DNA of 64,000 nucleotides from Microbulbifer elongatus (GTDB taxonomy: Bacteria; Pseudomonadota; Gammaproteobacteria; Pseudomonadales; Cellvibrionaceae): contig NZ_CP088953.1 of the NCBI RefSeq assembly GCF_021165935.1, positions 2,093,501 through 2,157,500 of the forward strand, read 5' to 3'. Positions within the stretch are counted from its first letter, which is position 1; every line of letters starts with the position of its first letter. A program made the position numbers and the translations under genes. The notes under the pieces were generated by a model. That model had not been told where the DNA came from. It ran no database searches and was given only the letters and a program-made list of their open reading frames with translations. Of this stretch, positions 9,703-18,574 are shown one piece after another.

Positions 9703-11271
9703 TCAGTTGCTGCCGCCGGCGCCTGCTTTCAGTTGTTCCTCAATTTTCTTGAGATTAAATGAACCGGGCGTCTGGCTGGGCGGATATTCCTCCATGGTTT
9801 TCAGGAACTTGGTAGCCATCTCCTGCATTGGTACCAGCACGAAGGCTCGATCCAGGAACCAGTCGTTGTAGGTGTTGGAATTGTGCTGAGCACGCTCGAA
9901 AGGGTCGCGACGCAGATTAAATAGCAGCGGCACACGCAACTCGGTGAAGGGTTCACGCCAGACCTCAAAGGCCTGGCCCCGGTTTTCGAGGAACACGGCT
10001 TTCCAGGCGTCGTAGCGCATGGCTACAATCTGCCCGTCATCATTCACGTAGATGAATTCGCGGCGCGGAGACTTCTCGGCCTTGCCGGTAAAGTAATCCA
10101 GCATATTGTGGCCGTCGATATAATTTTTGTAATTGCGACCAATCAGCTTGGTCCCCTTCATGATCTTTTCTTTCATCTTCGGGGCACCGCCCGCGGCAGC
10201 GAAGGTGGGGAGCCAGTCCTCATGGGCGACGATACCATTCAATGTTTTTCCAGCAGGGAATTTACCCGGCCAACGCACGAAAGCGGGCACTCGGTAAGCA
10301 CCTTCCCAATTGGAATTCTTCTCGCTGCGGAATATGGTGGTGGCGGCATCCGGCCAGGTGTTGAAGTGAGGGCCGTTGTCGGTGGAGTAGAATACGATGG
10401 TATTGTCGGCGATTTTTAACTCATCCAAAAGGTCGAGCAGCTTGCCGACGTGCATGTCATGTTCGACCATGCCGTCCTGGTATTCATTGCCGGTTGGACC
10501 GGAAAGACCTTTGTGCTCTTCCTTTACGTGAGTGCGGAAGTGCATACGGGTCGCATTCCACCACACGAAGAATGGCTTGCCGGCTTTGACCTGCTGTTTG
10601 ATAAAGTCCATGGCAGCAGCGAGGGTTTCCTCATCCACGGTTTCCATGCGCTTTTTCGTCAGCGGGCCGGTATCCTCAATCTTGCCGTCGGCACTCGCTT
10701 TGATCACACCGCGGGGGCCATATTTCTTGCGAAATTCCGGATCTTTCGGGTAGTCCCGATTTTCCGGTTCCTCTTCCGCATTCAGGTGGTAAAGATTGCC
10801 GAAAAATACATCAAATCCGTGATTGGTGGGAAGATGCTCGTCGCGGTCGCCGAAGTGATTCTTGCCAAACTGACCGGTGGCGTAGCCCAGGCTTTTCATG
10901 ACGGCGGCAATGGTGACATCACTTTCCTGCCAACCCTCTTTGGCGCCGGGCAGTCCCACTTTTGTCATGCCCGTTCGGATAGGAACATTCCCGCCCATAA
11001 ACGCCGCGCGGCCAGCGGTACAGGATTGCTGGCCGTAATAATCAGTGAAGGAGAGTCCTTCTTTGGCAATACGGTCAATGTTGGGCGTCTTGTAGCCCAT
11101 CATACCGCGGCTGTTGTGGCTGATATTCCACATGCCGATGTCGTCGCCCCAGATGACGAGAATATTAGGTTTATCCTGGGCCTGGGCAGCCGTGTTGCAC
11201 AGGGCGAACAGCACTGCAGTAGTCACAGAAATGGGCACCTTCAGCAGGTGACGTAAACTCAGGTATTTCAT
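9703..11271 (-). CDS. Secreted arylsulfatase-type sulfatase (copy 1)
   Basis: A 522-residue type I sulfatase of the alkaline-phosphatase superfamily with a signal peptide of about 31 residues (cleavage after AAQAQ). It would remove sulfate esters in the periplasm or outside the cell. The Ca-binding Asp pair is at WGDDIG (43-44). The active-site motif is C84-T-A-G-R, which matches C-x-P/A-x-R, so Cys84 should be converted to formylglycine. A second metal motif is YSTDNGPH. The substrate is unknown. GGAGGGAAAT directly precedes the ATG. It lies 55 bases after the HAD gene, with which it probably shares a transcript. No maturation enzyme (FGE or anSME) is in the window. Confidence 0.92.
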   Translation of the reverse strand: MKYLSLRHLLKVPISVTTAVLFALCNTAAQAQDKPNILVIWGDDIGMWNISHNSRGMMGYKTPNIDRIAKEGLSFTDYYGQQSCTAGRAAFMGGNVPIRTGMTKVGLPGAKEGWQESDVTIAAVMKSLGYATGQFGKNHFGDRDEHLPTNHGFDVFFGNLYHLNAEEEPENRDYPKDPEFRKKYGPRGVIKASADGKIEDTGPLTKKRMETVDEETLAAAMDFIKQQVKAGKPFFVWWNATRMHFRTHVKEEHKGLSGPTGNEYQDGMVEHDMHVGKLLDLLDELKIADNTIVFYSTDNGPHFNTWPDAATTIFRSEKNSNWEGAYRVPAFVRWPGKFPAGKTLNGIVAHEDWLPTFAAAGGAPKMKEKIMKGTKLIGRNYKNYIDGHNMLDYFTGKAEKSPRREFIYVNDDGQIVAMRYDAWKAVFLENRGQAFEVWREPFTELRVPLLFNLRRDPFERAQHNSNTYNDWFLDRAFVLVPMQEMATKFLKTMEEYPPSQTPGSFNLKKIEEQLKAGAGGSN

Positions 11272-11325
11272 ATTTCCCTCCAGGATGCGGGGCTGAAATT
11301 TGAATTGCTCGAAACGTATTAGGGG

Positions 11326-12318
11326 TCAGAGCTGGTCGAAGGGGAAGATGGTCTTCCAGTCGTTTTTCATATCAATGACCGTCCAGCCGTTCTTGCTGGC
11401 GTCGTCAAGGGCTTTGTCTGCGCGACCCACGTGGGATTCGCGGTCGTAAGCCCACTCGCGCTTGGCATCGGTATGGTGTAACAGCAGACCGAAGCGGGGG
11501 CCGCTGCCCGCGGTGGTCCACTCGAGCATCTGGTAGTCGCCATCGGAGTTTCCGGAGGCGAAGATCGGGCGTTGGCCGATATATTGATGGATGCCCACTG
11601 GCTTTCCTTCCTTATCGTCGATCAGATTGATCTCCGGTAACTTCACAATCACCGGTTTGCCATCACGTACTTCGTATTTGGCTTTGAGGCTGGAGCCGAC
11701 CACCTGATCCGGCGGAATACCGTAGGTTTGCTCAGCAAATACCCGCATAAAATCCACCCCGCCGCCCGAGACAATAAATGTCCTGAACCCGTTGGCGCGG
11801 AGATATTGCAATAGTTCCAGCATGGGCTGGTAGACCAGCTCGTTGTAGGGCTTGTTGAATTTCGGGTGTTTCGCAGTCTTCAGCCATTCGGCCACGTTCG
11901 CCTGGAAGTCTTCCGCCGTCATATTGGCGTGGGTGGCCGCGAGGATTTTCATCAGACCTTTCTTGCCGCTGGCCATGACCTCCTTTTGGTCGCCCTTGAG
12001 GATCGATGCGAAAGGCTCCTGGGTTTTCCATTCGGGGTGATCGGGAGCCATTTTCTTGACCTGGTCGATCGCGTAGATCAACTGGAAATACAGCGGTTGC
12101 TCGGCCCAAAGGTTGCCGTCATTGTCGAAAGTGGCAATGCGCTGGGCTTCGGGAACAAAGTCCGGTCCGCCTTGTTTAGTCACTTTTTCAACAAATTCAA
12201 CGATGGACTGCTTGGTGGAACCTGCATTCCAGGAGGGCAGGGGGTTTGTGTCCGCCTCTGCTGTATGGAAGAAGGTCAGCGTACAGCTAACCAAAATACT
12301 GATAAACAGTCTGGTCAT
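11326..12318 (-). CDS. Secreted HAD-superfamily phosphatase between two sulfatases
   Basis: A 330-residue HAD hydrolase with an N-terminal signal peptide (ISILVSCTLTFFHTAEA), so it acts outside the cytoplasm. Motif I is TFDNDGNLW (Asp65 nucleophile, Asp67), motif II is FIVSGGG, and motif IV is GNSDGDYQM. This resembles SerB-type phosphomonoesterases with a large helical cap. The start is the ATG at 12318; a TTG at 12330 is possible. No good ribosome site is seen, and a 15-base palindrome lies just upstream. Its position between two paralogous sulfatases suggests that the three act on one kind of sulfated and phosphorylated compound. This is an inference. Confidence 0.85.
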   Translation of the reverse strand: MTRLFISILVSCTLTFFHTAEADTNPLPSWNAGSTKQSIVEFVEKVTKQGGPDFVPEAQRIATFDNDGNLWAEQPLYFQLIYAIDQVKKMAPDHPEWKTQEPFASILKGDQKEVMASGKKGLMKILAATHANMTAEDFQANVAEWLKTAKHPKFNKPYNELVYQPMLELLQYLRANGFRTFIVSGGGVDFMRVFAEQTYGIPPDQVVGSSLKAKYEVRDGKPVIVKLPEINLIDDKEGKPVGIHQYIGQRPIFASGNSDGDYQMLEWTTAGSGPRFGLLLHHTDAKREWAYDRESHVGRADKALDDASKNGWTVIDMKNDWKTIFPFDQL

Positions 12319-12324
12319 AGTCTG

Positions 12325-12339
12325 ACTCAACAGTTGAGT
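12325..12339. promoter_or_regulatory. Palindrome ahead of the HAD gene, possible operator
   Basis: ACTCAAC-A-GTTGAGT is a perfect 7-bp inverted repeat with one central base, six bases ahead of the HAD start codon. It could be an operator or an RNA hairpin that affects initiation. No regulator is known. Confidence 0.35.
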
Positions 12340-12420
12340 TCGCGACTGCGAGTCCGTGTCATAAAAGTCCTTTGCACTATGGAACAGAATAGTTGCTGCA
12401 AACGATTGTGACGGAAAAAT

Positions 12421-12444
12421 ACCAGGTTTTCGTGACTGCCTGGT
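12421..12444 (-). terminator. Weak terminator after sulfatase copy 2
   Basis: ACCAGG and CCTGGT form a 6-bp stem with a 12-base loop. On the minus strand it is followed by ATTTTT. It is a weak, possibly partial, terminator between sulfatase 2 and the HAD gene. Confidence 0.4.
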
Positions 12445-12525
12445 TTTTGGGTTTGGGCGAATACAAAAGGGAAACGTGCATGACGCTCCCCAGGTCGAGT
12501 CAAATTCGTTTGCTGGATATAGCAG

Positions 12526-14127
12526 CTAGTTGTTGACCCTCTGCATCAGCATATCCAGATCTTCCAGCGCTTTTTTCTGGCGCAGGGTTTTGTAACTCAG
12601 GTCGCTGGCGGATAGTGAGCTGCCATCTTGCATCGGATATTCCTCCATGCTCAGAAAGAACTCCTTGATCTTCTGCTGCACCGGTACGAACAGCCACATA
12701 TTATCCGCATACCAGCGCACATACATGCCGCTCTCTCGGGCTGCTTTTTCGTAGGGGTCCGCACGCAGATTGGTGATGACCGGCCAGTTTGGCGTTTCGC
12801 GGATGGCTTCGTTAATCGCACCTTTTTCGGTGGCGAACTGCACTTTAAAATCGTGAACGCGTACCGCATTCAGATAGCCTGTGGCTGAAAAGTACATGAT
12901 TTCTTTGCGTGGGCCTTCTTTTTCCTGGCCACTGAAGTAGGGCAGGAAATTGTAGCCGTCGAGATGTACGCGGAATTTCTTGCCGTTTGCCTCGTAGCCG
13001 CCCTTGGACATGATTTTTTCTTTCAGGTCCGGCACACCGGCGGCGGCCAGCAGGGTGGGCATCCAGTCTTCCTGACTCATGATGTCGTTATAGATGGTTC
13101 CCGGTTTAATGACACCGGGCCACTTCACCAGTTGTGGTACCCGCATGCCGCCTTCCCAGGTGGTACCTTTTTCACCATAGAATGGCGTGGTACCGCCATC
13201 GGGCCAGGTAATGGTCTCAGCCCCGTTATCCGTGGAGAAGATTACGATTGTGTTGTCTGCGACACCCAGTTGATCCAGATGGGCGAGCATGCCGCCAATC
13301 ATGTCATCCAGTTCTTTCATCCCATCGGCGTAAAGACTGATCCCGGTAATACCTTTGTACTTTTCCCGTAGATGTGTCCATATGTGCATGCGGGTATAGT
13401 TCATCCACACGAAAAAGGGCTTTTTGTCCCGTACTGCACGGGTCATAAAGTCCTGTGCCGCTGCTGCAAACTCCTGATCCACGGTTTCCATACGTTTGCG
13501 TGTAAGCGGCCCGGTATCTTCGATCTTGCCGTCGGCGGTGGCTTTCAGCACACCGCGGGGGCCGAACTTCTTACGGAATTCTGGATCTTTCGGGTAGTAA
13601 TAAGTCTCAGGCTCTTCTTCTGCATTCAGGTGGTAGAGATTGCCAAAGAATTCGTCAAAGCCGTGATTGGTGGGCAGGTGTTTGTCTTGGTCTCCCAGGT
13701 GATTTTTACCAAACTGGCCGGTGGCATAACCCTGATTTTTAAGCAGGTCTGCAATCGTAGGTGTCCAGTCCGGGATACCGTGGTCGCTGCCGGGCATACC
13801 GATAGTCAGCAGGCCGGTGCGGAAGGGGTGTTGTCCGAGAATAAAGGATGCCCGGCCAGCGGTACAGGACTGCTGTGCGTACATATCGGTAAACAAGGCA
13901 CCTTCTTTCGCAATACTGTCGATATGTGGCGTCTCGTATCCCATCATACCGCGGTGATAAGCGCTGGCGTTGGAATAGCCGATATCGTCGCCCCAGAGCA
14001 CGAGAATATTGGGTTTGCTCTGTGCGGTTGCGCCAAAAGCGGCCAGTGAAAGTATCGCACCAGAGACAAGGTATTTTGAAATCGAGATCCCTCGGCGCAC
14101 CATGCCTTGAAAGGTGTGAGTGATCAT
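12526..14127 (-). CDS. Secreted arylsulfatase-type sulfatase (copy 2)
   Basis: A 533-residue paralogue of the sulfatase at 9703-11271. The two share long stretches, such as YATGQFGKNH, LPTNHGFD, NLYHLNAEEEPE and GKIEDTGPLT. The signal peptide ends near residue 36 (FGATAQ). The formylglycine motif is C88-T-A-G-R and the Ca site is WGDDIG. The central and C-terminal parts differ between the copies, so they may differ in substrate. CGGAG lies 8 bases before the ATG. The gene is 121 bases downstream of batD on the same strand. Confidence 0.92.
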   Translation of the reverse strand: MITHTFQGMVRRGISISKYLVSGAILSLAAFGATAQSKPNILVLWGDDIGYSNASAYHRGMMGYETPHIDSIAKEGALFTDMYAQQSCTAGRASFILGQHPFRTGLLTIGMPGSDHGIPDWTPTIADLLKNQGYATGQFGKNHLGDQDKHLPTNHGFDEFFGNLYHLNAEEEPETYYYPKDPEFRKKFGPRGVLKATADGKIEDTGPLTRKRMETVDQEFAAAAQDFMTRAVRDKKPFFVWMNYTRMHIWTHLREKYKGITGISLYADGMKELDDMIGGMLAHLDQLGVADNTIVIFSTDNGAETITWPDGGTTPFYGEKGTTWEGGMRVPQLVKWPGVIKPGTIYNDIMSQEDWMPTLLAAAGVPDLKEKIMSKGGYEANGKKFRVHLDGYNFLPYFSGQEKEGPRKEIMYFSATGYLNAVRVHDFKVQFATEKGAINEAIRETPNWPVITNLRADPYEKAARESGMYVRWYADNMWLFVPVQQKIKEFFLSMEEYPMQDGSSLSASDLSYKTLRQKKALEDLDMLMQRVNN

Positions 14128-14248
14128 CAGTGTACTCCGTTAACTGATCGGGAAGGGGGGAATGGTCACCCTTTGAAAGCCTAGCCGAGTGGTGCTCTGG
14201 GGAGGACCGCCTGGCACCGGGGTATACATACTTTTTTGTAAGTAGCGC

Positions 14249-15466
14249 TCAAGGATTCAGCGCGGGAAGTGCAGTGATTTGAACAGAGCTGCCCTGGCTT
14301 AGCTGGTGGATGATTGTCGCCATGTTGTTCCAGGCATCGGTTTTTTCTGAGGCGGTGCCCGCATAACGGCTCGCGCCAATCGCCAGCAGGCCGGCGTGCA
14401 GCTGGTCTACCTGGCCACCACTCCGCCGACGCCACTCTTCCACTGCGCTGGTGAGCGCGGAGTAATCTTGCGCCCTACATGCCCGCTTCAGTTTTTCCAG
14501 CGTGGCTCCGGGTCTGAGCGTTTTGCGCTCTAGGTATTCTTCGCGCTGCTTGCGGTACCAGGGGAGGCCCCAACGGTAAAGGGCGAGCGCAGCGAGGCCG
14601 ATACCTGCTAGCAGGTACAGCCATTGCGCCAGTGACATGCGCGAAAGCGGAATGGCACCTTTTGCGGAGACGGGCACCGCGTCCAGTTCCGCGGTCTTTA
14701 CCCGTTGATCGTCCAGGTCATACCAGCGGATGCTGACGGCAGGAAGTTTTCCCCGTGCGGCACCTTCCGCAACATAGGTGATTTTTTCCACTCGGGTGCC
14801 CGTGTCGCCCTGGTCTTCCGCATCCGGGCTTTGTGGATAGGCCGAGAGGCCATCTACCGTCGCGTCGTCCAGGATTTGCGGTATTTGTCTTGCCGTAGAG
14901 CCGGTGATGGTTGCGGTGACCGTGCGGGAGAAGCTGTCGCCGGCACGGATACCTTCGCTGTGTCCGTCAATCGTCTGCTCCAGGGTGAGGTCGCTGGCGG
15001 CAATAAAGGGCTTCAATCCCGCGGCTTCCGGGGGCACCGTGACGACAAGTCTGGCGGGTGCAATGGGCAGCGAGACCTCTATCGGGGTATTCGTGTCCGG
15101 GTCCATATAGGTGACTTTGACGCTGCCACCACCCAGGGTATAGGTGCCCGGCGCCAGCGCCTGCACCCGGTAATCGCGCATGATGCCGGACCAGCTCCCT
15201 CCATTGACCTGTTTACTGATGGGAACCGAAGAGCGTTCAGGCGTGGTGATGGACAGGTTGGGCTGGTCGAGTTCCGGAAATTCCATGGGCTCTGGCATGA
15301 AGGTGGGTACCAGCACCGTTACGCGGAAGGTCACCGCCTCTCCGGGCGTTGCCTTTGCCGGTTTGAGCTCTGACTCCAATACGGGTTTATCGCCCTGTGC
15401 ATCACTATTCTGTGCAAGTAAGGGCGTCGCGATCAGCAAGAGTGTTATCAGAAGAGCGCGTCTCAT
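14249..15466 (-). CDS. batD: BatD-like membrane protein of the MoxR/Bat operon
   Basis: A 405-residue protein with a signal peptide (MRRALLITLLLIATPLLAQ), a beta-rich periplasmic part of two immunoglobulin-like repeats (about 25-270), one membrane segment (QWLYLLAGIGLAALALYRWGL, split around 280-300) and a cytoplasmic helical tail. This is the architecture of BatD proteins, which are shorter here than in Bacteroides. Its start codon overlaps the stop of the upstream VWA/TPR gene by one base (TAATG), so the two are translationally coupled. It is the last gene of the Bat operon. The molecular function of BatD is not known. Confidence 0.85.
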   Translation of the reverse strand: MRRALLITLLLIATPLLAQNSDAQGDKPVLESELKPAKATPGEAVTFRVTVLVPTFMPEPMEFPELDQPNLSITTPERSSVPISKQVNGGSWSGIMRDYRVQALAPGTYTLGGGSVKVTYMDPDTNTPIEVSLPIAPARLVVTVPPEAAGLKPFIAASDLTLEQTIDGHSEGIRAGDSFSRTVTATITGSTARQIPQILDDATVDGLSAYPQSPDAEDQGDTGTRVEKITYVAEGAARGKLPAVSIRWYDLDDQRVKTAELDAVPVSAKGAIPLSRMSLAQWLYLLAGIGLAALALYRWGLPWYRKQREEYLERKTLRPGATLEKLKRACRAQDYSALTSAVEEWRRRSGGQVDQLHAGLLAIGASRYAGTASEKTDAWNNMATIIHQLSQGSSVQITALPALNP

Positions 15467-17040
15467 TACTCGCTCTCCTGCGGCTCATCGCCGGTGTCCG
15501 TGGCTTCGATGGCGAAGCGCTGGCGCAGAAAATCTTCGGTTTTGGTATTGAGAGTCGATATCCACTGTTCCGCGCTTACTGGCGCCTCCCCTTTACCGGC
15601 GGACTCCGTATCCGTTCCCTTGTTGGCCTCGTTGTCGAATTTGATTTCGTCGGCGCCGATGCCTCCTTCCTCACCGGTATCCGATTGCTCCCGGGTGGTT
15701 TCCACAAACTCGACAATCTGCTTAGCCAGCTGAATATTTATTTCCCCGTCCGGGTACTCCGGGTCCAGTTGCAGGGCGCGCTCGAAGGAGCGCACCGCTG
15801 GGCGGTACTGGCGGCTTTTGATTTCCGCGATGCCCTGAAAGGTGGCAGCATCGGCGGTATCGATGGTGGCAAATGCTTTTGCCGCTGCCTCGTACTGACC
15901 GGACATGTACAGTGCGTGCGCCTTGTGGGAAGGGTCGGTAAAAGCCTCGGCGGCGGCCTTGTAGTTTTTGCGGTACATCAGCACCTGGCCTTTCTGGTCC
16001 GGTGTCAGTAGCCAGTCCGCAATGGTGTTTGCGGTATTCGAGAGAAATCCCTCGGCGCGGGCAGGTGTAGGCAGTGCAAGCAGGGGAACCAAGGTTAGCG
16101 CCAGAAGAATGCTCACCGTCCTGCCCTCAATCACCCAGCCGCGACGGAACCACAGCAGTGCCAGCAAGGCCGCGGGCCAGGCCAGCCACCAGCCGCGGTC
16201 TTCCCATTGCTGGGTATCATCGTCCAGCAGTGCATTTTGATAAGAGGCCTCGAAATAGCGGTCGAGGGATTGCAGGTCTTCCTGATCCGGGGTTACCGCC
16301 ACGACCTTTGCGTCTTTTATCTTGTCCACGGAGGCGGATTTGCCACCCGGTGTCATCACCAGAAAGCCGAGTCCGTAACCCGGTTCGCGCTGAGAGAAGG
16401 CGGAGAGCTGATCCGGTGGCAGGTCATCGAGCATAAACAGGATGGCACCGGGGGTTTTCTTTTCTTTCAGGATACGTTGCGCCAGCTTCAGCGCACCCGC
16501 GGCATTGTTGCCGGGCTCCGGCATGACTTCCGGTGAGAGGCCTTCGATGTATGGGCGCAACAGATCGACATCATCGGTGAGCGGAACCACTCGGTGCACA
16601 CTGCCCGCGTAGGCCACCAGCGCGGTGGGTGCCCCGTCGCGGATGTTCAGCATATCCAGCATTTTCTGTCGCGCCCGCTCATAGCGGCTGGGCGGGATAT
16701 CGGTTTGCTCCATGCTGTTGCTGAGAGACAGCACCATTACCATGGGCGCGGTGCGGCTCATGAGCGGGTCGGGCACGCGGCTCCAGCTGGGGCCGGCGGT
16801 GCCCAAGGCCAGGCACAGCAGTACGCCGGCAATGGTGTCGATGGGCCGCAACCAGCGGTTTTTACGCTGCCCTACTTGTAGCGCCTTCGCCAGATGCGGG
16901 GCCATCTGTGCGGGGACCGCGGCGCCGGCGTCCGGGCGGAAACGCAGCCACCACCAGACCACCAGAATGACCGGGACCGCCAGCAACCACAGCGGGCGCA
17001 GAAAATGCAGGGCGGAGAAATTTACCAGTAACTCACTCAT
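15466..17040 (-). CDS. VWA-TPR membrane protein (BatB/BatC fusion) with altered MIDAS
   Basis: A 524-residue protein with two N-terminal membrane segments, a von Willebrand A domain (about 95-270), two further membrane segments (about 285-330) and a periplasmic or cytoplasmic TPR region (about 345-440, MYRKNYKAAAEAF and YRPAVRSFERALQLDPEYPDGE), then an acidic tail. It joins what are BatB and BatC in other bacteria. The metal-binding motif D-x-S-x-S reads S105-L-S-N-S, so the Asp is lost, in contrast to the intact motif in the neighbour. It overlaps the next gene upstream by four bases. Confidence 0.85.
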   Translation of the reverse strand: MSELLVNFSALHFLRPLWLLAVPVILVVWWWLRFRPDAGAAVPAQMAPHLAKALQVGQRKNRWLRPIDTIAGVLLCLALGTAGPSWSRVPDPLMSRTAPMVMVLSLSNSMEQTDIPPSRYERARQKMLDMLNIRDGAPTALVAYAGSVHRVVPLTDDVDLLRPYIEGLSPEVMPEPGNNAAGALKLAQRILKEKKTPGAILFMLDDLPPDQLSAFSQREPGYGLGFLVMTPGGKSASVDKIKDAKVVAVTPDQEDLQSLDRYFEASYQNALLDDDTQQWEDRGWWLAWPAALLALLWFRRGWVIEGRTVSILLALTLVPLLALPTPARAEGFLSNTANTIADWLLTPDQKGQVLMYRKNYKAAAEAFTDPSHKAHALYMSGQYEAAAKAFATIDTADAATFQGIAEIKSRQYRPAVRSFERALQLDPEYPDGEINIQLAKQIVEFVETTREQSDTGEEGGIGADEIKFDNEANKGTDTESAGKGEAPVSAEQWISTLNTKTEDFLRQRFAIEATDTGDEPQESE

Positions 17041-18032
17041 GCCGCGGCGGTTTCCTGTGGTTTTTGCCGGGAGAGCAGGGCGCGCAGCAATAGCATCAGC
17101 AGCCCCAGTATCAGTGCGGCACCCAATGGCCAGGCGGCCAGAGAGAGCCTGGGTCGATAGGTTTCCGCGTCCACCAGTTTCGGGGCCAGCTCATCGATAC
17201 GCGAATACACCTCTGCCAGTGCAGCCTGGTCGCCGGCGAAATAAAAACTGCCACCGGTGGCTTCGGCAATGGCCTTGAGCGTGGCTTCATCCAGTTTATT
17301 TTCCCCCTCGCCCTCGGGGTCGCCGACACCGATGGTGATGATGTTGACGCCCCGCTGTTTTGCGATCTGCGCGGCATTGATCGGGCTCATGCGACTGGCG
17401 GTATCGCTGCCATCGCTCAACAAGATCAGCAAACGTTGCTTTACATCGCTGCTCTCGAACTGCCGGATCGACAGACCGATGGCATCGCCGAGGGCGGTGT
17501 GAGGGCCGGCCATACCGACATCGGTGTGATTGAGCAGATCGAGTAAGGTATCCAGGTCGGTGGTGAGCGGTGCCTGCACAAATGCCTGGGTGCCGAATAC
17601 GATCAGCGCCATGCGCTCACCTTCACGCCCCTTGAGGAAATCGGCAATCACCTGTTTTACCCCGGCCAGGCGCTGCATTTTTTCTCCATTGGGTGCGGCG
17701 AAATCCCTTTCATCCATGGAACCGGAAATATCCACCGCCAGGATCACATCCCGCGCCGGGTTCTGCAGGGTGACTGGTTCGCCCATGCGCTCCGGGCGGG
17801 CAAGTGCCGTCACCAGTAAAATCCAGACCAATGCGCCGATCAGCCATTGAAAGAGATTGCGCGGTAACACCACCGCACCGGATGCCGCCTTTTCGCCAAT
17901 GGCATCCACAACCCGTGAGAAAAACGGCACCCGCAGTGCGCGGATCTGCTCCCGGTGTGCGGGCACCAGCCACCACACCAGCAACGGCAGCGGCAGCAAG
18001 AGAAACGCGAGGGGGGCGCTGAATTCGATCAC
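17037..18032 (-). CDS. batA: VWA-domain membrane protein (BatA-like)
   Basis: A 331-residue protein with two N-terminal membrane helices (about 7-24 and 62-80), a VWA domain from about 95 to 290 and one C-terminal helix. The MIDAS is complete: D101-I-S-G-S, then a Thr in the loop and LLSDGSD. It should bind a divalent cation and protein partners at the membrane. It overlaps both neighbours by four bases, as expected in a tightly coupled operon. Confidence 0.9.
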   Translation of the reverse strand: MIEFSAPLAFLLLPLPLLVWWLVPAHREQIRALRVPFFSRVVDAIGEKAASGAVVLPRNLFQWLIGALVWILLVTALARPERMGEPVTLQNPARDVILAVDISGSMDERDFAAPNGEKMQRLAGVKQVIADFLKGREGERMALIVFGTQAFVQAPLTTDLDTLLDLLNHTDVGMAGPHTALGDAIGLSIRQFESSDVKQRLLILLSDGSDTASRMSPINAAQIAKQRGVNIITIGVGDPEGEGENKLDEATLKAIAEATGGSFYFAGDQAALAEVYSRIDELAPKLVDAETYRPRLSLAAWPLGAALILGLLMLLLRALLSRQKPQETAAA

Positions 18033-18574
18033 GGGGATGCCTCCGCCGGTTCCACTGGCTGGCCCTGCATCAACGCCAGTCGCTGATCCACGGTGCGCTC
18101 CGGTTTGTGGTGGTCAATCCATTGTTGCACTCCGTGGCGCAATGCAGAAATGGCTTCGGTATCACCGGTGGTTGCGCGGTAGGGGGCAGAAGTGAGCAAT
18201 GTGCCTGTGCGGTCGTCAAAGTAGGGGCGCGGGGTTTTCTGGTTGAGGAACGCAATCCAGTCTTCACCAATCAGTGCGGCAACGTCAGGGCGCGGGTAGG
18301 CGACCAGCGCAGTGCGGCGCAGCACTTCAGCGAGCTGCGCGGGATCATCCGGGTTCTGGGCGATTTCCGCCCGTGCCGCGCGGCGGTAGGCGTCTGCCTG
18401 ATGGCGACGGTAAGCGCGCCAGGCGGCGTACACCAGTGCGCCGAGCAGGATAGCCACCAGCAGCCAGGTACCGGGTGTCTGCGGCCACAGGCTGATGGCA
18501 TCCGGTGGCGGCGGCTCCTTGATCTGTACGATCAGGTCGTACAGGGTGACCATTTCCTGTTTATTTTCCTGCAT
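18029..18574 (-). CDS. DUF4381 family membrane protein
   Basis: About 181 residues from the ATG at 18574 (MQENKQEMVTLYDL). The longer frame to 18649 is rejected because GGGAG lies 8 bases ahead of 18574. One membrane helix (about 35-55, TWLLVAILLGALVYAAW) follows a short segment with PPPPDAISLWPQTPG, which is typical of DUF4381. The remainder is a helical cytoplasmic domain. The gene overlaps the upstream DUF58 gene by 14 bases. DUF4381 proteins are found with MoxR and VWA genes; their job is not known. Confidence 0.85.
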   Translation of the reverse strand: MQENKQEMVTLYDLIVQIKEPPPPDAISLWPQTPGTWLLVAILLGALVYAAWRAYRRHQADAYRRAARAEIAQNPDDPAQLAEVLRRTALVAYPRPDVAALIGEDWIAFLNQKTPRPYFDDRTGTLLTSAPYRATTGDTEAISALRHGVQQWIDHHKPERTVDQRLALMQGQPVEPAEASP

